From Auanema rhodensis (lineage: Eukaryota; Nematoda; Chromadorea; Rhabditida; Rhabditidae): a DNA stretch of 64,000 nt. Numbering within the stretch: position 1 is the first letter of the stretch; each line of letters starts with the position of its first letter. The DNA is taken from assembly GCA_964057225.1 (NCBI GenBank), contig CAXKVF010000077.1:124001-188000 (forward strand). The letters run 5' to 3'. The position numbers and the translations under genes are program-made. Under the pieces are notes generated by a model. The model ran no database searches, was not told the origin of the DNA, and was given only the letters and a program-made list of their open reading frames with translations. Positions 40,401 through 54,455 of the stretch are shown here, one piece after another.

Positions 40401-40654
40401 TTTTTAGACTAATATGGACATGGGGAATCTAATTTTGAAAACCGCATCTCTTTATCTTTCACGTGAAGCGAGTTACATACCAAGTGCACATCACGTGTAC
40501 ATTTAATTAGCATAAATTAAAGTTCATGTAAATTTCAAAGTCATGGTTACCATGAAGCAATATCAATAAAAATTTGTTTTTAGACTAATATGGACATGGG
40601 GAATCTAATTTTGAAAACCGCATCTTTTTATCTTTCACGTGAAGCGAGTTACAT

Positions 40655-41182
40655 ACCAAGTGCACATCACGTGTACATTTAATTAGCATAAATTAAAGTT
40701 CACGTAAATTTCAAAGTCATGGTTACCATGCACCAATATCAATAAAAATTTGTTTTTAGACTAATATGGACATGGGGAATCTAATTTTGAAAACCGCATC
40801 TCTTCATCTTTTACGTGAAGCGAGTTACATACCAAGTGCACATCACGTGTACATTTAATGAGCATAAATTAAAGTTCACGTAAATTTCAAAGTCATGGTT
40901 ACCATGAACTAATATCAATAAAAATTTGTTTTTAGACTAATATGGACATGGGGAATCTAATTTTGAAAACCGCATCTCTTTATCTTTCACGTGAAGCGAG
41001 TTACATACCAAGTGCACATCACGTGTACATTTAATTAGCATAAATTAAAGTTCACGTAAATTTCAAAGTCATGGTTACCATGAACCAATATCAATAAAAA
41101 TTTGTTTTAAGACTAATATGGACATGGGGAATCTAATTTTGAAAACCGCATCTCTTTATCTTTCACGTGAAGCGAGTTACAT
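40655..41182 (+). repeat. Domain C three-unit cassette, copy 1
   Basis: Unit 1 has tcttcatcttttacgtg, unit 2 has ttaatgagcat and aactaatatc, unit 3 has ttttaagac. It is preceded by an aagc unit with ttcatgtaaat and a catctttttat ending, an arrangement partly repeated before copy 3. It lies 20 monomers after the variant cassette. Confidence 0.85.
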
Positions 41183-41710
41183 ACCAAGTGCACATCACGT
41201 GTACATTTAATTAGCATAAATTAAAGTTCACGTAAATTTCAAAGTCATGGTTACCATGAACCAATATCAATAAAAATTTGTTTTTAGACTAATATGGACA
41301 TGGGGAATCTAATTTTGAAAACCGCATCTCTTTATCTTTCACGTGAAGCGAGTTACATACCAAGTGCACATCACGTGTACATTTAATTAGCATAAATTAA
41401 AGTTCACGTAAATTTCAAAGTCATGGTTACCATGAAGCAATATCAATAAAAATTTGTTTTTAGACTAATATGGACATGGGGAATCTAATTTTGAAAACCG
41501 CATCTCTTTATCTTTCACGTGAAGCGAGTTACATACCAAGTGCACATCACGTGTACATTTAATTAGCATAAATTAAAGTTCACGTAAATTTCAAAGTCAT
41601 GGTTACCATGAACCAATATCAATAAAAATTTGTTTTTAGACTAATATGGACATGGGGAATCTAATTTTGAAAACCGCATCTCTTTATCTTTCACGTGAAG
41701 CGAGTTACAT

Positions 41711-42238
41711 ACCAAGTGCACATCACGTGTACATTTAATTAGCATAAATTAAAGTTCACGTAAATTTCAAAATCATGGTTACCATGCACCAATATCAATA
41801 AAAATTTGTTTTTAGACTAATATGGAAATGGGGAATCTAATTTTGAAAACCGCATCTCTTCATCTTTTACGTGAAGCGAGTTACATACCAAGTGCACATC
41901 ACGTGTACATTTAATGAGCATAAATTAAAGTTCACGTAAATTTCAAAGTCATGGTTACCATGAACTAATATCAATAAAAATTTGTTTTTAGACTAATATG
42001 GACATGGGGAATCTAATTTTGAAAACCGCATCTCTTTATCTTTCACGTGAAGCGAGTTACATACCAAGTGCACATCACGTGTACATTTAATTAGCATAAA
42101 TTAAAGTTCACGTAAATTTCAAAGTCATGGTTACCATGAACCAATATCAATAAAAATTTGTTTTAAGACTAATATGGACATGGGGAATCTAATTTTGAAA
42201 ACCGCATCTCTTTATCTTTCACGTGAAGCGAGTTACAT
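41711..42238 (+). repeat. Domain C three-unit cassette, copy 2
   Basis: The same three marked units, 6 monomers after copy 1. Private changes are aaaatcatgg near 41771 and tatggaaatgg near 41826. Confidence 0.85.
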
Positions 42239-43470
42239 ACCAAGTGCACATCACGTGTACATTTAATTAGCATAAATTAAAGTTCACGTAAATTTCAAAG
42301 TCATGGTTACCATGAACCAATATCAATAAAAATTTGTTTTTAGACTAATATGGACATGGGGAATCTAATTTTGAAAACCGCATCTCTTTATCTTTCACGT
42401 GAAGCGAGTTACATACCAAGTGCACATCACGTGTACATTTAATTAGCATAAATTAAAGTTCACGTAAATTTCAAAGTCATGGTTACCATGAACCAATATC
42501 AATAAAAATTTGTTTTTAGACTAATATGGACATGGGGAATCTAATTTTGAAAACCGCATCTCTTTATCTTTCACGTGAAGCGAGTTACATACCAAGTGCA
42601 CATCACGTGTACATTTAATTAGCATAAATTAAAGTTCACGTAAATTTCAAAGTCATGGTTACCATGAACCAATATCAATAAAAATTTGTTTTTAGACTAA
42701 TATGGACATGGGGAATCTAATTTTGAAAACCGCATCTCTTTATCTTTCACGTGAAGCGAGTTACATACCAAGTGCACATCACGTGTACATTTAATTAGCA
42801 TAAATTAAAGTTCACGTAAATTTCAAAGTCATGGTTACCATGCACCAATATCAATAAACATTTGTTTTTAGACTAATATGGACATGGGGAATCTAATTTT
42901 GAAAACCGCATCTCTTTATCTTTCACGTGAAGCGAGTTACATACCAAGTGCACATCACGTGTATATTTAATTAGCATAAATTAAAGTTCACGTAAATTTC
43001 AAAGTCATGGTTACCATGAACCAATATCAATAAAAATTTGTTTTTAGACTAATATGGACATGGGGAATCTAATTTTGAAAACCGCATCTCTTTATCTTTC
43101 ACGTGAAGCGAGTTACATACCAAGTGCACATCACGTGTACATTTAATTAGCATAAATTAAAGTTCACGTAAATTTCAAAGTCATGGTTACCATGCACCAA
43201 TATCAATAAAAATTTGTTTTTAGACTAATATGGACATGGGGAATCTAATTTTGAAAACCGCATCTCTTTATCTTTCACGTGAAGCGAGTTACATACCAAG
43301 TGCACATCACGTGTACATTTAATTAGCATAAATTAAAGTTCACGTAAATTTCAAAGTCATGGTTACCATGAAGCAATATCAATAAAAATTTGTTTTTAGA
43401 CTAATATGGACATGGGGAATCTAATTTTGAAAACCGCATCTTTTTATCTTTCACGTGAAGCGAGTTACAT

Positions 43471-43998
43471 ACCAAGTGCACATCACGTGTACATTTAATT
43501 AGCATAAATTAAAGTTCACGTAAATTTCAAAGTCATGGTTACCATGCACCAATATCAATAAAAATTTGTTTTTAGACTAATATGGACATGGGGAATCTAA
43601 TTTTGAAAACCGCATCTCTTCATCTTTTACGTGAAGCGAGTTACATACCAAGTGCACATCACGTGTACATTTAATGAGCATAAATTAAAGTTCACGTAAA
43701 TTTCAAAGTGATGGTTACCATGAACTAATATCAATAAAAATTTGTTTTTAGACTAATATGGACATGGGAAATCTAATTTTGAAAACCGCATCTCTTTATC
43801 TTTCACGTGAAGCGAGTTACATACCAAGTGCACATCACGTGTACATTTAATTAGCATAAATTAAAGTTCACGTAAATTTCAAAGTCATGGTTACCATGAA
43901 CCAATATCAATAAAAATTTGTTTTAAGACTAATATGGACATGGGGAATCTAATTTTGAAAACCGCATCTTTTTATCTTTCACGTGAAGCGAGTTACAT
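43471..43998 (+). repeat. Domain C three-unit cassette, copy 3
   Basis: The same three marked units, 10 monomers after copy 2. Private changes are gtgatggtt at 43710 (breaks the outer pair of dyad 2) and gggaaatc near 43767. Its third unit (ttttaagac with catctttttat) is repeated at 44351, three monomers later. Confidence 0.85.
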
Positions 43999-44702
43999 AC
44001 CAAGTGCACATCACGTGTACATTTAATTAGCATAAATTAAAGTTCACGTAAATTTCAAAGTCATGGTTACCATGAACCAATATCAATAAAAATTTGTTTT
44101 TAGACTAATATGGACATGGGGAATCTAATTTTGAAAACCGCATCTCTTTATCTTTCACGTGAAGCGAGTTACATACCAAGTGCACATCACGTGTACATTT
44201 AATTAGCATAAATTAAAGTTCACGTAAATTTCAAAGTCATGGTTACCATGAACCAATATCAATAAAAATTTGTTTTTAGACTAATATGGACATGGGGAAT
44301 CTAATTTTGAAAACCGCATCTCTTTATCTTTCACGTGAAGCGAGTTACATACCAAGTGCACATCACGTGTACATTTAATTAGCATAAATTAAAGTTCACG
44401 TAAATTTCAAAGTCATGGTTACCATGAACCAATATCAATAAAAATTTGTTTTAAGACTAATATGGACATGGGGAATCTAATTTTGAAAACCGCATCTTTT
44501 TATCTTTCACGTGAAGCGAGTTACATACCAAGTGCACATCACGTGTACATTTAATTAGCATAAATTAAAGTTCACGTAAATTTCAAAGTCATGGTTACCA
44601 TGAACCAATATCAATAAAAATTTGTTTTTAGACTAATATGGACATGGGGAATCTAATTTTGAAAACCGCATCTCTTTATCTTTCACGTGAAGCGAGTTAC
44701 AT

Positions 44703-45230
44703 ACCAAGTGCACATCACGTGTACATTTAATTAGCATAAATTAAAGTTCACGTAAATTTCAAAGTCATGGTTACCATGCACCAATATCAATAAAAATTTG
44801 TTTTTAGACTAATATGGACATGGGGAATCTAATTTTGAAAACCGCATCTCTTCATCTTTTACGTGAAGCGAGTTACATACCAAGTGCACATCACGTGTAC
44901 ATTTAATGAGCATAAATTAAAGTTCACGTAAATTTCAAAGTCATGGTTACCATGAACTAATATCAATAAAAATTTGTTTTTAGACTAATATGGACATGGG
45001 GAATCTAATTTTGAAAACCGCATCTCTTTATCTTTCACGTGAAGCGAGTTACATACCAAGTGCACATCACGTGTACATTTAATTAGCATAAATTAAAGTT
45101 CACGTAAATTTCAAAGTCATGGTTACCATGAACCAATATCAATAAAAATTTGTTTTAAGACTAATATGGACATGGGGAATCTAATTTTGAAAACCGCATC
45201 TCTTTATCTTTCACGTGAAGCGAGTTACAT
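44703..45230 (+). repeat. Domain C three-unit cassette, copy 4
   Basis: The same three marked units, 7 monomers after copy 3. The spacing series 20, 6, 10, 7 monomers shows that the cassette is conserved while the length of plain units between cassettes is not, as expected from repeated unequal exchange. Confidence 0.85.
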
Positions 45231-46990
45231 ACCAAGTGCACATCACGTGTACATTTAATTAGCATAAATTAAAGTTCACGTAAATTTCAAAGTCATGGTT
45301 ACCATGAACCAATATCAATAAAAATTTGTTTTTAGACTAATATGGACATGGGGAATCTAATTTTGAAAACCGCATCTCTTTATCTTTCACGTGAAGCGAG
45401 TTACATACCAAGTGCACATCACGTGTACATTTAATTAGCATAAATTAAAGTTCACGTAAATTTCAAAGTCATGGTTACCATGAACCAATATCAATAAAAA
45501 TTTGTTTTTAGACTAATATGGACATGGGGAATCTAATTTTGAAAACCGCATCTCTTTATCTTTCACGTGAAGCGAGTTACATACCAAGTGCACATCACGT
45601 GTACATTTAATTAGCATAAATTAAAGTTCACGTAAATTTCAAAGTCATGGTTACCATGAACCAATATCAATAAAAATTTGTTTTTAGACTAATATGGACA
45701 TGGGGAATCTAATTTTGAAAACCGCATCTCTTTATCTTTCACGTGAAGCGAGTTACATACCAAGTGCACATCACGTGTACATTTAATTAGCATAAATTAA
45801 AGTTCACGTAAATTTCAAAGTCATGTTTACCATGCACCAATATCAATAAACATTTGTTTTTAGACTAATATGGACATGGGGAATCTAATTTTGAAAACCG
45901 CATCTCTTTATCTTTCACGTGAAGCGAGTTACATACCAAGTGCACATCACGTGTACATTTAATTAGCATAAATTAAAGTTCACGTAAATTTCAAAGTCAT
46001 GGTTACCATGAACCAATATCAATAAAAATTTGTTTTTAGACTAATATGGACATGGGGAATCTAATTTTGAAAACCGCATCTCTTTATCTTTCACGTGAAG
46101 CGAGTTACATACCAAGTGCACATCACGTGTACATTTAATTAGCATAAATTAAAGTTCACGTAAATTTCAAAGTCATGGTTACCATGCACCAATATCAATA
46201 AAAATTTGTTTTTAGACTAATATGGACATGGGGAATCTAATTTTGAAAACCGCATCTCTTTATCTTTCACGTGAAGCGAGTTACATACCAAGTGCACATC
46301 ACGTGTACATTTAATTAGCATAAATTAAAGTTCACGTAAATTTCAAAGTCATGGTTACCATGAACCAATATCAATAAAAATTTGTTTTTAGACTAATATG
46401 GACATGGGGAATCTAATTTTGAAAACCGCATCTCTTTATCTTTCACGTGAAGCGAGTTACATACCAAGTGCACATCACGTGTACATTTAATTAGCATAAA
46501 TTAAAGTTCACGTAAATTTCAAAGTCATGGTTACCATGAAGCAATATCAATAAAAATTTGTTTTTAGACTAATATGGACATGGGGAATCTAATTTTGAAA
46601 ACCGCATCTTTTTATCTTTCACGTGAAGCGAGTTACATACCAAGTGCACATCACGTGTACATTTAATTAGCATAAATTAAAGTTCACGTAAATTTCAAAG
46701 TCATGGTTACCATGCACCAATATCAATAAAAATTTGTTTTTAGACTAATATGGACATGGGGAATCTAATTTTGAAAACCGCATCTCTTTATCTTTCACGT
46801 GAAGCGAGTTACATACCTAGTGCACATCACGTGTACATTTAATTAGCATAAATTAAAGTTCACGTAAATTTCAAAGTCATAGTTACCATGAACCAATATC
46901 AATAAAAATTTGTTTTTAGACTAATATGGACATGGGGAATCTAATTTTGAAAACCGCATCTCTTTATCTTTCACGTGAAGCGAGTTACAT

Positions 46991-47165
46991 ACCAAGTGCA
47001 CATCACGTGTACATTTAATTAGCATAAATTAAAGTTCACGTAAATTTCAAAGTCATGGTTACCATGAAGCAATATCAATAAAAATTTCTTTTAGACTAAT
47101 ATGGACATGGGAAATCTAATTTTGAAAACCGCATCTCTTTATCTTTCACGTGAAGCGAGTTACAT
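46991..47165 (+). repeat. Short monomer, 175 bp (1-base deletion)
   Basis: Reads aaatttcttttagac in place of aaatttgtttttagac: one base lost, with C where G98 stands. The same unit has gggaaatc. It lies at the border of domains C and D. Confidence 0.95.
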
Positions 47166-48573
47166 ACCAAGTGCACATCACGTGTACATTTAATTAGCAT
47201 AAATTAAAGTTCACGTAAATTTCAAAGTCATGGTTACCATGAACCAATATCAATAAAAATTTGTTTTTAGACTAATATGGACATGGGGAATCTAATTTTG
47301 AAAACCGCATCTCTTTATCTTTCACGTGAAGCGAGTTACATACCAAGTGCACATCACGTGTACATTTAATTAGCATAAATTAAAGTTCACGTAAATTTCA
47401 AAGTCATGGTTACCATGCACCAATATCAATAAAAATTTGTTTTTAGACTAATATGGACATGGGGGATCTAATTTTGAAAACCGCATCTCTTTATCTTTCA
47501 CGTGAAGCGAGTTACATACCAAGTGCACATCACGTGTACATTTAATTAGCATAAATTAAAGTTCACGTAAATTTCAAAGTCATGGTTACCATGAACCAAT
47601 ATCAATAAAAATTTGTTTTTAGACTAATATGGACATGGGGAAACTAATTTTGAAAACCGCATCTCTTTATCTTTCACGTGAAGCGAGTTACATACCAAGT
47701 GCACATCACGTGTACATTTAATTAGCATAAATTAAAGTTCACGTAAATTTCAAAGTCATGGTTACCATGAACCAATATCAATAAAAATTTGTTTTTAGAC
47801 TAATATGGACATGGGGAATCTAATTTTGAAAACCGCATCTCTTTATCTTTTACGTGAAGCGAGTTACATACCAAGTGCACATCACGTGTACATTTAATTA
47901 GCATAAATTAAAGTTCACGTAAATTTCAAAGTCATGGTTACCATGAACCAATATCAATAGAAATTTGTTTTTAGACTAATATGGACATGGGGAATCTAAT
48001 TTTGAAAACCGCATCTCTTTATCTTTCACGTGAAGCGAGTTACATACCAAGTGCACATCACGTGTACATTTAATTAGCATAAATTAAAGTTCACGTAAAT
48101 TTCAAAGTCATGGTTACCATGCACCAATATCAATAAAAATTTGTTTTTAGACTAATATGGACATGGGGAATCTAATTTTGAAAACCGCATCTCTTCATCT
48201 TTCACGTGAAGCGAGTTACATACCAAGTGCACATCACGTGTACATTTAATTAGCATAAATTAAAGTTCACGTAAATTTCAAAGTCATGGTTACCATGCAC
48301 CAATATCAATAAAAATTTGTTTTTAGACTAATATGGACATGGGGGATCTAATTTTGAAAACCGCATCTCTTTATCTTTCACGTGAAGCGAGTTACATACC
48401 AAGTGCACATCACGTGTACATTTAATTAGCATAAATTAAAGTTCACGTAAATTTCAAAGTCATGGTTACCATGAAGCAATATCAATAAAAATTTGTTTTT
48501 AGACTAATATGGACATGGGGAATCTAATTTTGAAAACCGCATCTCTTCATCTTTCACGTGAAGCGAGTTACAT

Positions 48574-48748
48574 ACCAAGTGCACATCACGTGTACATTTA
48601 ATTAGCATAAATTAAAGTTCACGTAAATTTCAAAGTCATGGTTATCATGAACCAATATCAATAAAAATTTGTTTTTGACTAATATGGACATGGGGAATCT
48701 AATTTTGAAAACCGCATCTCTTCATCTTTCACGTGAAGCGAGTTACAT
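48574..48748 (+). repeat. Short monomer, 175 bp (lost base at 104-105)
   Basis: Reads gtttttgacta instead of gtttttagacta. It also has gttatcatg, which breaks dyad 2. The adjacent downstream unit carries the same deletion. Confidence 0.95.
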
Positions 48749-48923
48749 ACCAAGTGCACATCACGTGTACATTTAATTAGCATAAATTAAAGTTCACGTA
48801 AATTTCAAAGTCATGGTTACCATGCACCAATATCAATAAAAATTTGTTTTTGACTAATATGGACATGGGGAATCTAATTTTGAAAACCGCATCTCTTTAT
48901 CTTTCACGTGAAGCGAGTTACAT
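48749..48923 (+). repeat. Short monomer, 175 bp, same deletion as its neighbour
   Basis: It has the same gtttttgacta deletion as 48574-48748, but cacc instead of aacc, an intact dyad 2 and a tctttatc rather than tcttcatc ending. A shared deletion with different flanks points to a short conversion tract or an unequal exchange inside the monomer rather than whole-unit copying. Confidence 0.95.
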
Positions 48924-50807
48924 ACCAAGTGCACATCACGTGTACATTTAATTAGCATAAATTAAAGTTCACGTAAATTTCAAAGTCATGGTTACCATGA
49001 CCCAATATCAATAAAAATTTGTTTTTAGACTAATATGGACATGGGGAATCTAATTTTGAAAACCGCATCTCTTTATCTTTCACGTGAAGCGAGTTACATA
49101 CCAAGTGCACATCACGTGTACATTTAATTAGCATAAATTAAAGTTCACGTAAATTTCAAAGTCATGGTTACCATGCACCAATATCAATAAAAATTTGTTT
49201 TTAGACTAATATGGACATGGGGAATCTAATTTTGAAAACCGCATCTCTTTATCTTTCACGTGAAGCGAGTTACATACCAAGTGCACATCACGTGTACATT
49301 TAATTAGCTTAAATTAAAGTTCACGTAAATTTCAAAGTCATGGTTACCATGCACCAATATCAATAAAAATTTGTTTTTAGACTAATATGGACATGGGGGA
49401 TCTAATTTTGAAAACCGCATCTCTTTATCTTTCACGTGAAGCGAGTTACATACCAAGTGCACATCACGTGTACATTTAATTAGCATAAATTAAAGTTCAC
49501 GTAAATTTCAAAGTCATGGTTACCATGAACCAATATCAATAAAAATTTGTTTTTAGACTAATATGGACATGGGGAATCTAATTTTGAAAACCGCATCTCT
49601 TTATCTTTCACGTGAAGCGAGTTACATACCAAGTGCACATCACGTGTACATTTAATTAGCATAAATTAAAGTTCACGTAAATTTCAAAGTCATGGTTACC
49701 ATGAACCAATATCAATAAAAATTTGTTTTTAGACTAATATGGACATGGGGAATCTAATTTTGAAAACCGCATCTCTTTATCTTTCACGTGAAGCGAGTTA
49801 CATACCAAGTGCACATCACGTGTACATTTAATTAGCTTAAATTAAAGTTCACGTAAATTTCAAAGTCATGGTTACCATGCACCAATATCAATAAAAATTT
49901 GTTTTTAGACTAATATGGACATGGGGGATCTAATTTTGAAAACCGCATCTCTTTATCTTTCACGTGAAGCGAGTTACATACCAAGTGCACATCACGTGTA
50001 CATTTAATTAGCATAAATTAAAGTTCACGTAAATTTCAAAGTCATGGTTACCATGAACCAATATCAATAAAAATTTGTTTTTAGACTAATATGGACATGG
50101 GGAAACTAATTTTGAAAACCGCATCTCTTTATCTTTCACGTGAAGCGAGTTACATACCAAGTGCACATCACGTGTACATTTAATTAGCATAAATTAAAGT
50201 TCACGTAAATTTCAAAGTCATGGTTACCATGAACCAATATCAATAAAAATTTGTTTTTAGACTAATATGGACATGGGGAATCTAATTTTGAAAACCGCAT
50301 CTCTTTATCTTTCACGTGAAGCGAGTTACATACCAAGTGCACATCACGTGTACATTTAATTAGCATAAATTAAAGTTCACGTAAATTTCAAAGTCATGGT
50401 TACCATGCACCAATATCAATAAAAATTTGTTTTTAGACTAATATGGACATGGGGGATTTAATTTTGAAAACCGCATCTCTTTATCTTTCACGTGAAGCGA
50501 GTTACATACCAAGTGCACATCACGTGTACATTTAATTAGCATAAATTAAAGTTCACGTAAATTTCAAAGTCATGGTTACCATGAAGCAATATCAATAAAA
50601 ATTTGTTTTTAGACTAATATGGACATGGGGAATCTAATTTTGAAAACCGCATCTCTTTATCTTTCACGTGAAGCGAGTTACATACCAAGTGCACATCACG
50701 TGTACATTTAATTAGCATAAATTAAAGTTCACGTAAATTTCAAAGTCATGGTTACCATGAACCAATATCAATAGAAATTTGTTTTTAGACTAATATGGAC
50801 ATGGGGA

Positions 50808-52519
50808 ATCTAATTTTGAAAACCGCATCTCTTTATCTTTCACGTGAAGCGAGTTACATACCAAGTGCACATCACGTGTACATTTAATTAGCATAAATTA
50901 AAGTTCACGTAAATTTCAAAGTCATGGTTACCATGCACCAATATCAATAAAAATTTGTTTTTAGACTAATATGGACATGGGGAATCTAATTTTGAAAACC
51001 GCATCTCTTCATCTTTCACGTGAAGCGAGTTACATACCAAGTGCACATCACGTGTACATTTAATTAGCATAAATTAAAGTTCACGTAAATTTCAAAGTCA
51101 TGGTTACCATGCACCAATATCAATAAAAATTTGTTTTTAGACTAATATGGACATGGGGGATCTAATTTTGAAAACCGCATCTCTTTATCTTTCACGTGAA
51201 GCGAGTTACATACCAAGTGCACATCACGTGTACATTTAATTAGCATAAATTAAAGTTCACGTAAATTTCAAAGTCATGGTTACCATGAAGCAATATCAAT
51301 AAAAATTTGTTTTTAGACTAATATGGACATGGGGAATCTAATTTTGAAAACCGCATCTCTTCATCTTTCACGTGAAGCGAGTTACATACCAAGTGCACAT
51401 CACGTGTACATTTAATTAGCATAAATTAAAGTTCACGTAAATTTCAAAGTCATGGTTACCATTCACCAATATCAATAAAAATTTGTTTTTAGACTAATAT
51501 GGACATGGGGAATCTAATTTTGAAAACCGCATCTCTTTATCTTTCACGTGAAGCGAGTTACATACCAAGTGCACATCACGTGTACATTTAATTAGCATAA
51601 ATTAAAGTTCACGTAAATTTCAAAGTCATGGTTACCATGACCCAATATCAATAAAAATTTGTTTTTAGACTAATATGGACATGGGGAATCTAATTTTGAA
51701 AACCGCATCTCTTTATCTTTCACGTGAAGCGAGTTACATACCAAGTGCACATCACGTGTACATTTAATTAGCATAAATTAAAGTTCACGTAAATTTCAAA
51801 GTCATGGTTACCATGAACCAATATCAATAAAAATTTGTTTTTAGACTAATATGGACATGGGGAATCTAATTTTAAAAACCGCATCTCTTTATCTTTCACG
51901 TGAAGCGAGTTACATACCAAGTGCACATCACGTGTACATTTAATTAGCATAAATTAAAGTTCACGTAAATTTCAAAGTCATGGTTACCATGCACCAATAT
52001 CAATAAAAATTTGTTTTTAGACTAATATGGACATGGGGAATCTAATTTTGAAAACCGCATCTCTTTATCTTTCACGTGAAGCGAGTTACATACCAAGTGC
52101 ACATCACGTGTACATTTAATTAGCATAAATTAAAGTTCACGTAAATTTCAAAGTCATGGTTACCATGAACCAATATCAATAAAAATTTGTTTTTAGACTA
52201 ATATGGACATGGGGAATCTAATTTTGAAAACCGCATCTCTTTATCTTTCACGTGAAGCGAGTTACATACCAAGTGCACATCACGTGTACATTTAATTAGC
52301 ATAAATTAAAGTTCACGTAAATTTCAAAGTCATGGTTACCATGAACCAATATCAATAAAAATTTGTTTTTAGACTAATATGGACATGGGGAATCTAATTT
52401 TGAAAACCGCATCTCTTTATCTTTCACGTGAAGCGAGTTACATACCAAGTGCACATCACGTGTACATTTAATTAGCATAAATTAAAGTTCACGTAAATTT
52501 CAAAGTCATGGTTACCATG
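50808..52519 (+). repeat. 11-monomer-offset duplication, copy 1
   Basis: Matches 52744-54455 over 1712 bp at an offset of 1936 bp (11 x 176). Markers in order are cacc with tcttcatc, cacc with gggggatc, aagc with tcttcatc, accattcacc at 51461, gaccca near 51640 and ttttaaaaacc near 51872. The left edge is A at 50807 against G at 52743, the right edge C at 52520 against A at 54456. The first marked units also occur at 48045-48570, suggesting an older copy. Confidence 0.9.
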
Positions 52520-52743
52520 CACCAATATCAATAAAAATTTGTTTTTAGACTAATATGGACATGGGGAATCTAATTTTGAAAACCGCATCTCTTCATCTTT
52601 CACGTGAAGCGAGTTACATACCAAGTGCACATCACGTGTACATTTAATTAGCATAAATTAAAGTTCACGTAAATTTCAAAGTCATGGTTACCATGCACCA
52701 ATATCAATAAAAATTTGTTTTTAGACTAATATGGACATGGGGG

Positions 52744-54455
52744 ATCTAATTTTGAAAACCGCATCTCTTTATCTTTCACGTGAAGCGAGTTACATACCAA
52801 GTGCACATCACGTGTACATTTAATTAGCATAAATTAAAGTTCACGTAAATTTCAAAGTCATGGTTACCATGCACCAATATCAATAAAAATTTGTTTTTAG
52901 ACTAATATGGACATGGGGAATCTAATTTTGAAAACCGCATCTCTTCATCTTTCACGTGAAGCGAGTTACATACCAAGTGCACATCACGTGTACATTTAAT
53001 TAGCATAAATTAAAGTTCACGTAAATTTCAAAGTCATGGTTACCATGCACCAATATCAATAAAAATTTGTTTTTAGACTAATATGGACATGGGGGATCTA
53101 ATTTTGAAAACCGCATCTCTTTATCTTTCACGTGAAGCGAGTTACATACCAAGTGCACATCACGTGTACATTTAATTAGCATAAATTAAAGTTCACGTAA
53201 ATTTCAAAGTCATGGTTACCATGAAGCAATATCAATAAAAATTTGTTTTTAGACTAATATGGACATGGGGAATCTAATTTTGAAAACCGCATCTCTTCAT
53301 CTTTCACGTGAAGCGAGTTACATACCAAGTGCACATCACGTGTACATTTAATTAGCATAAATTAAAGTTCACGTAAATTTCAAAGTCATGGTTACCATTC
53401 ACCAATATCAATAAAAATTTGTTTTTAGACTAATATGGACATGGGGAATCTAATTTTGAAAACCGCATCTCTTTATCTTTCACGTGAAGCGAGTTACATA
53501 CCAAGTGCACATCACGTGTACATTTAATTAGCATAAATTAAAGTTCACGTAAATTTCAAAGTCATGGTTACCATGACCCAATATCAATAAAAATTTGTTT
53601 TTAGACTAATATGGACATGGGGAATCTAATTTTGAAAACCGCATCTCTTTATCTTTCACGTGAAGCGAGTTACATACCAAGTGCACATCACGTGTACATT
53701 TAATTAGCATAAATTAAAGTTCACGTAAATTTCAAAGTCATGGTTACCATGAACCAATATCAATAAAAATTTGTTTTTAGACTAATATGGACATGGGGAA
53801 TCTAATTTTAAAAACCGCATCTCTTTATCTTTCACGTGAAGCGAGTTACATACCAAGTGCACATCACGTGTACATTTAATTAGCATAAATTAAAGTTCAC
53901 GTAAATTTCAAAGTCATGGTTACCATGCACCAATATCAATAAAAATTTGTTTTTAGACTAATATGGACATGGGGAATCTAATTTTGAAAACCGCATCTCT
54001 TTATCTTTCACGTGAAGCGAGTTACATACCAAGTGCACATCACGTGTACATTTAATTAGCATAAATTAAAGTTCACGTAAATTTCAAAGTCATGGTTACC
54101 ATGAACCAATATCAATAAAAATTTGTTTTTAGACTAATATGGACATGGGGAATCTAATTTTGAAAACCGCATCTCTTTATCTTTCACGTGAAGCGAGTTA
54201 CATACCAAGTGCACATCACGTGTACATTTAATTAGCATAAATTAAAGTTCACGTAAATTTCAAAGTCATGGTTACCATGAACCAATATCAATAAAAATTT
54301 GTTTTTAGACTAATATGGACATGGGGAATCTAATTTTGAAAACCGCATCTCTTTATCTTTCACGTGAAGCGAGTTACATACCAAGTGCACATCACGTGTA
54401 CATTTAATTAGCATAAATTAAAGTTCACGTAAATTTCAAAGTCATGGTTACCATG
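52744..54455 (+). repeat. 11-monomer-offset duplication, copy 2
   Basis: Counterpart of 50808-52519, with accattcacc at 53397 and ttttaaaaacc near 53808. Its final part overlaps a further 5-monomer repetition: ttttaaaaacc returns 880 bp later near 54688, then after 6 monomers near 55744 and 10 monomers near 57504. Confidence 0.9.

Larger units (their letters stand above)
37135..47165. other. Variant domain C (ttaatgagcat / ttttaagac / catctttttat)
   Basis: Marked by the tcttcatcttttacgtg-ttaatgagcat-ttttaagac cassette, by agcattaattaa (37519, 38751, 40159), ctaatattg (38321, 39905, nine monomers apart) and catctttttat. aacc and aagc units dominate over cacc compared with domain B. The boundary with D is approximate. 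Confidence 0.65.
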
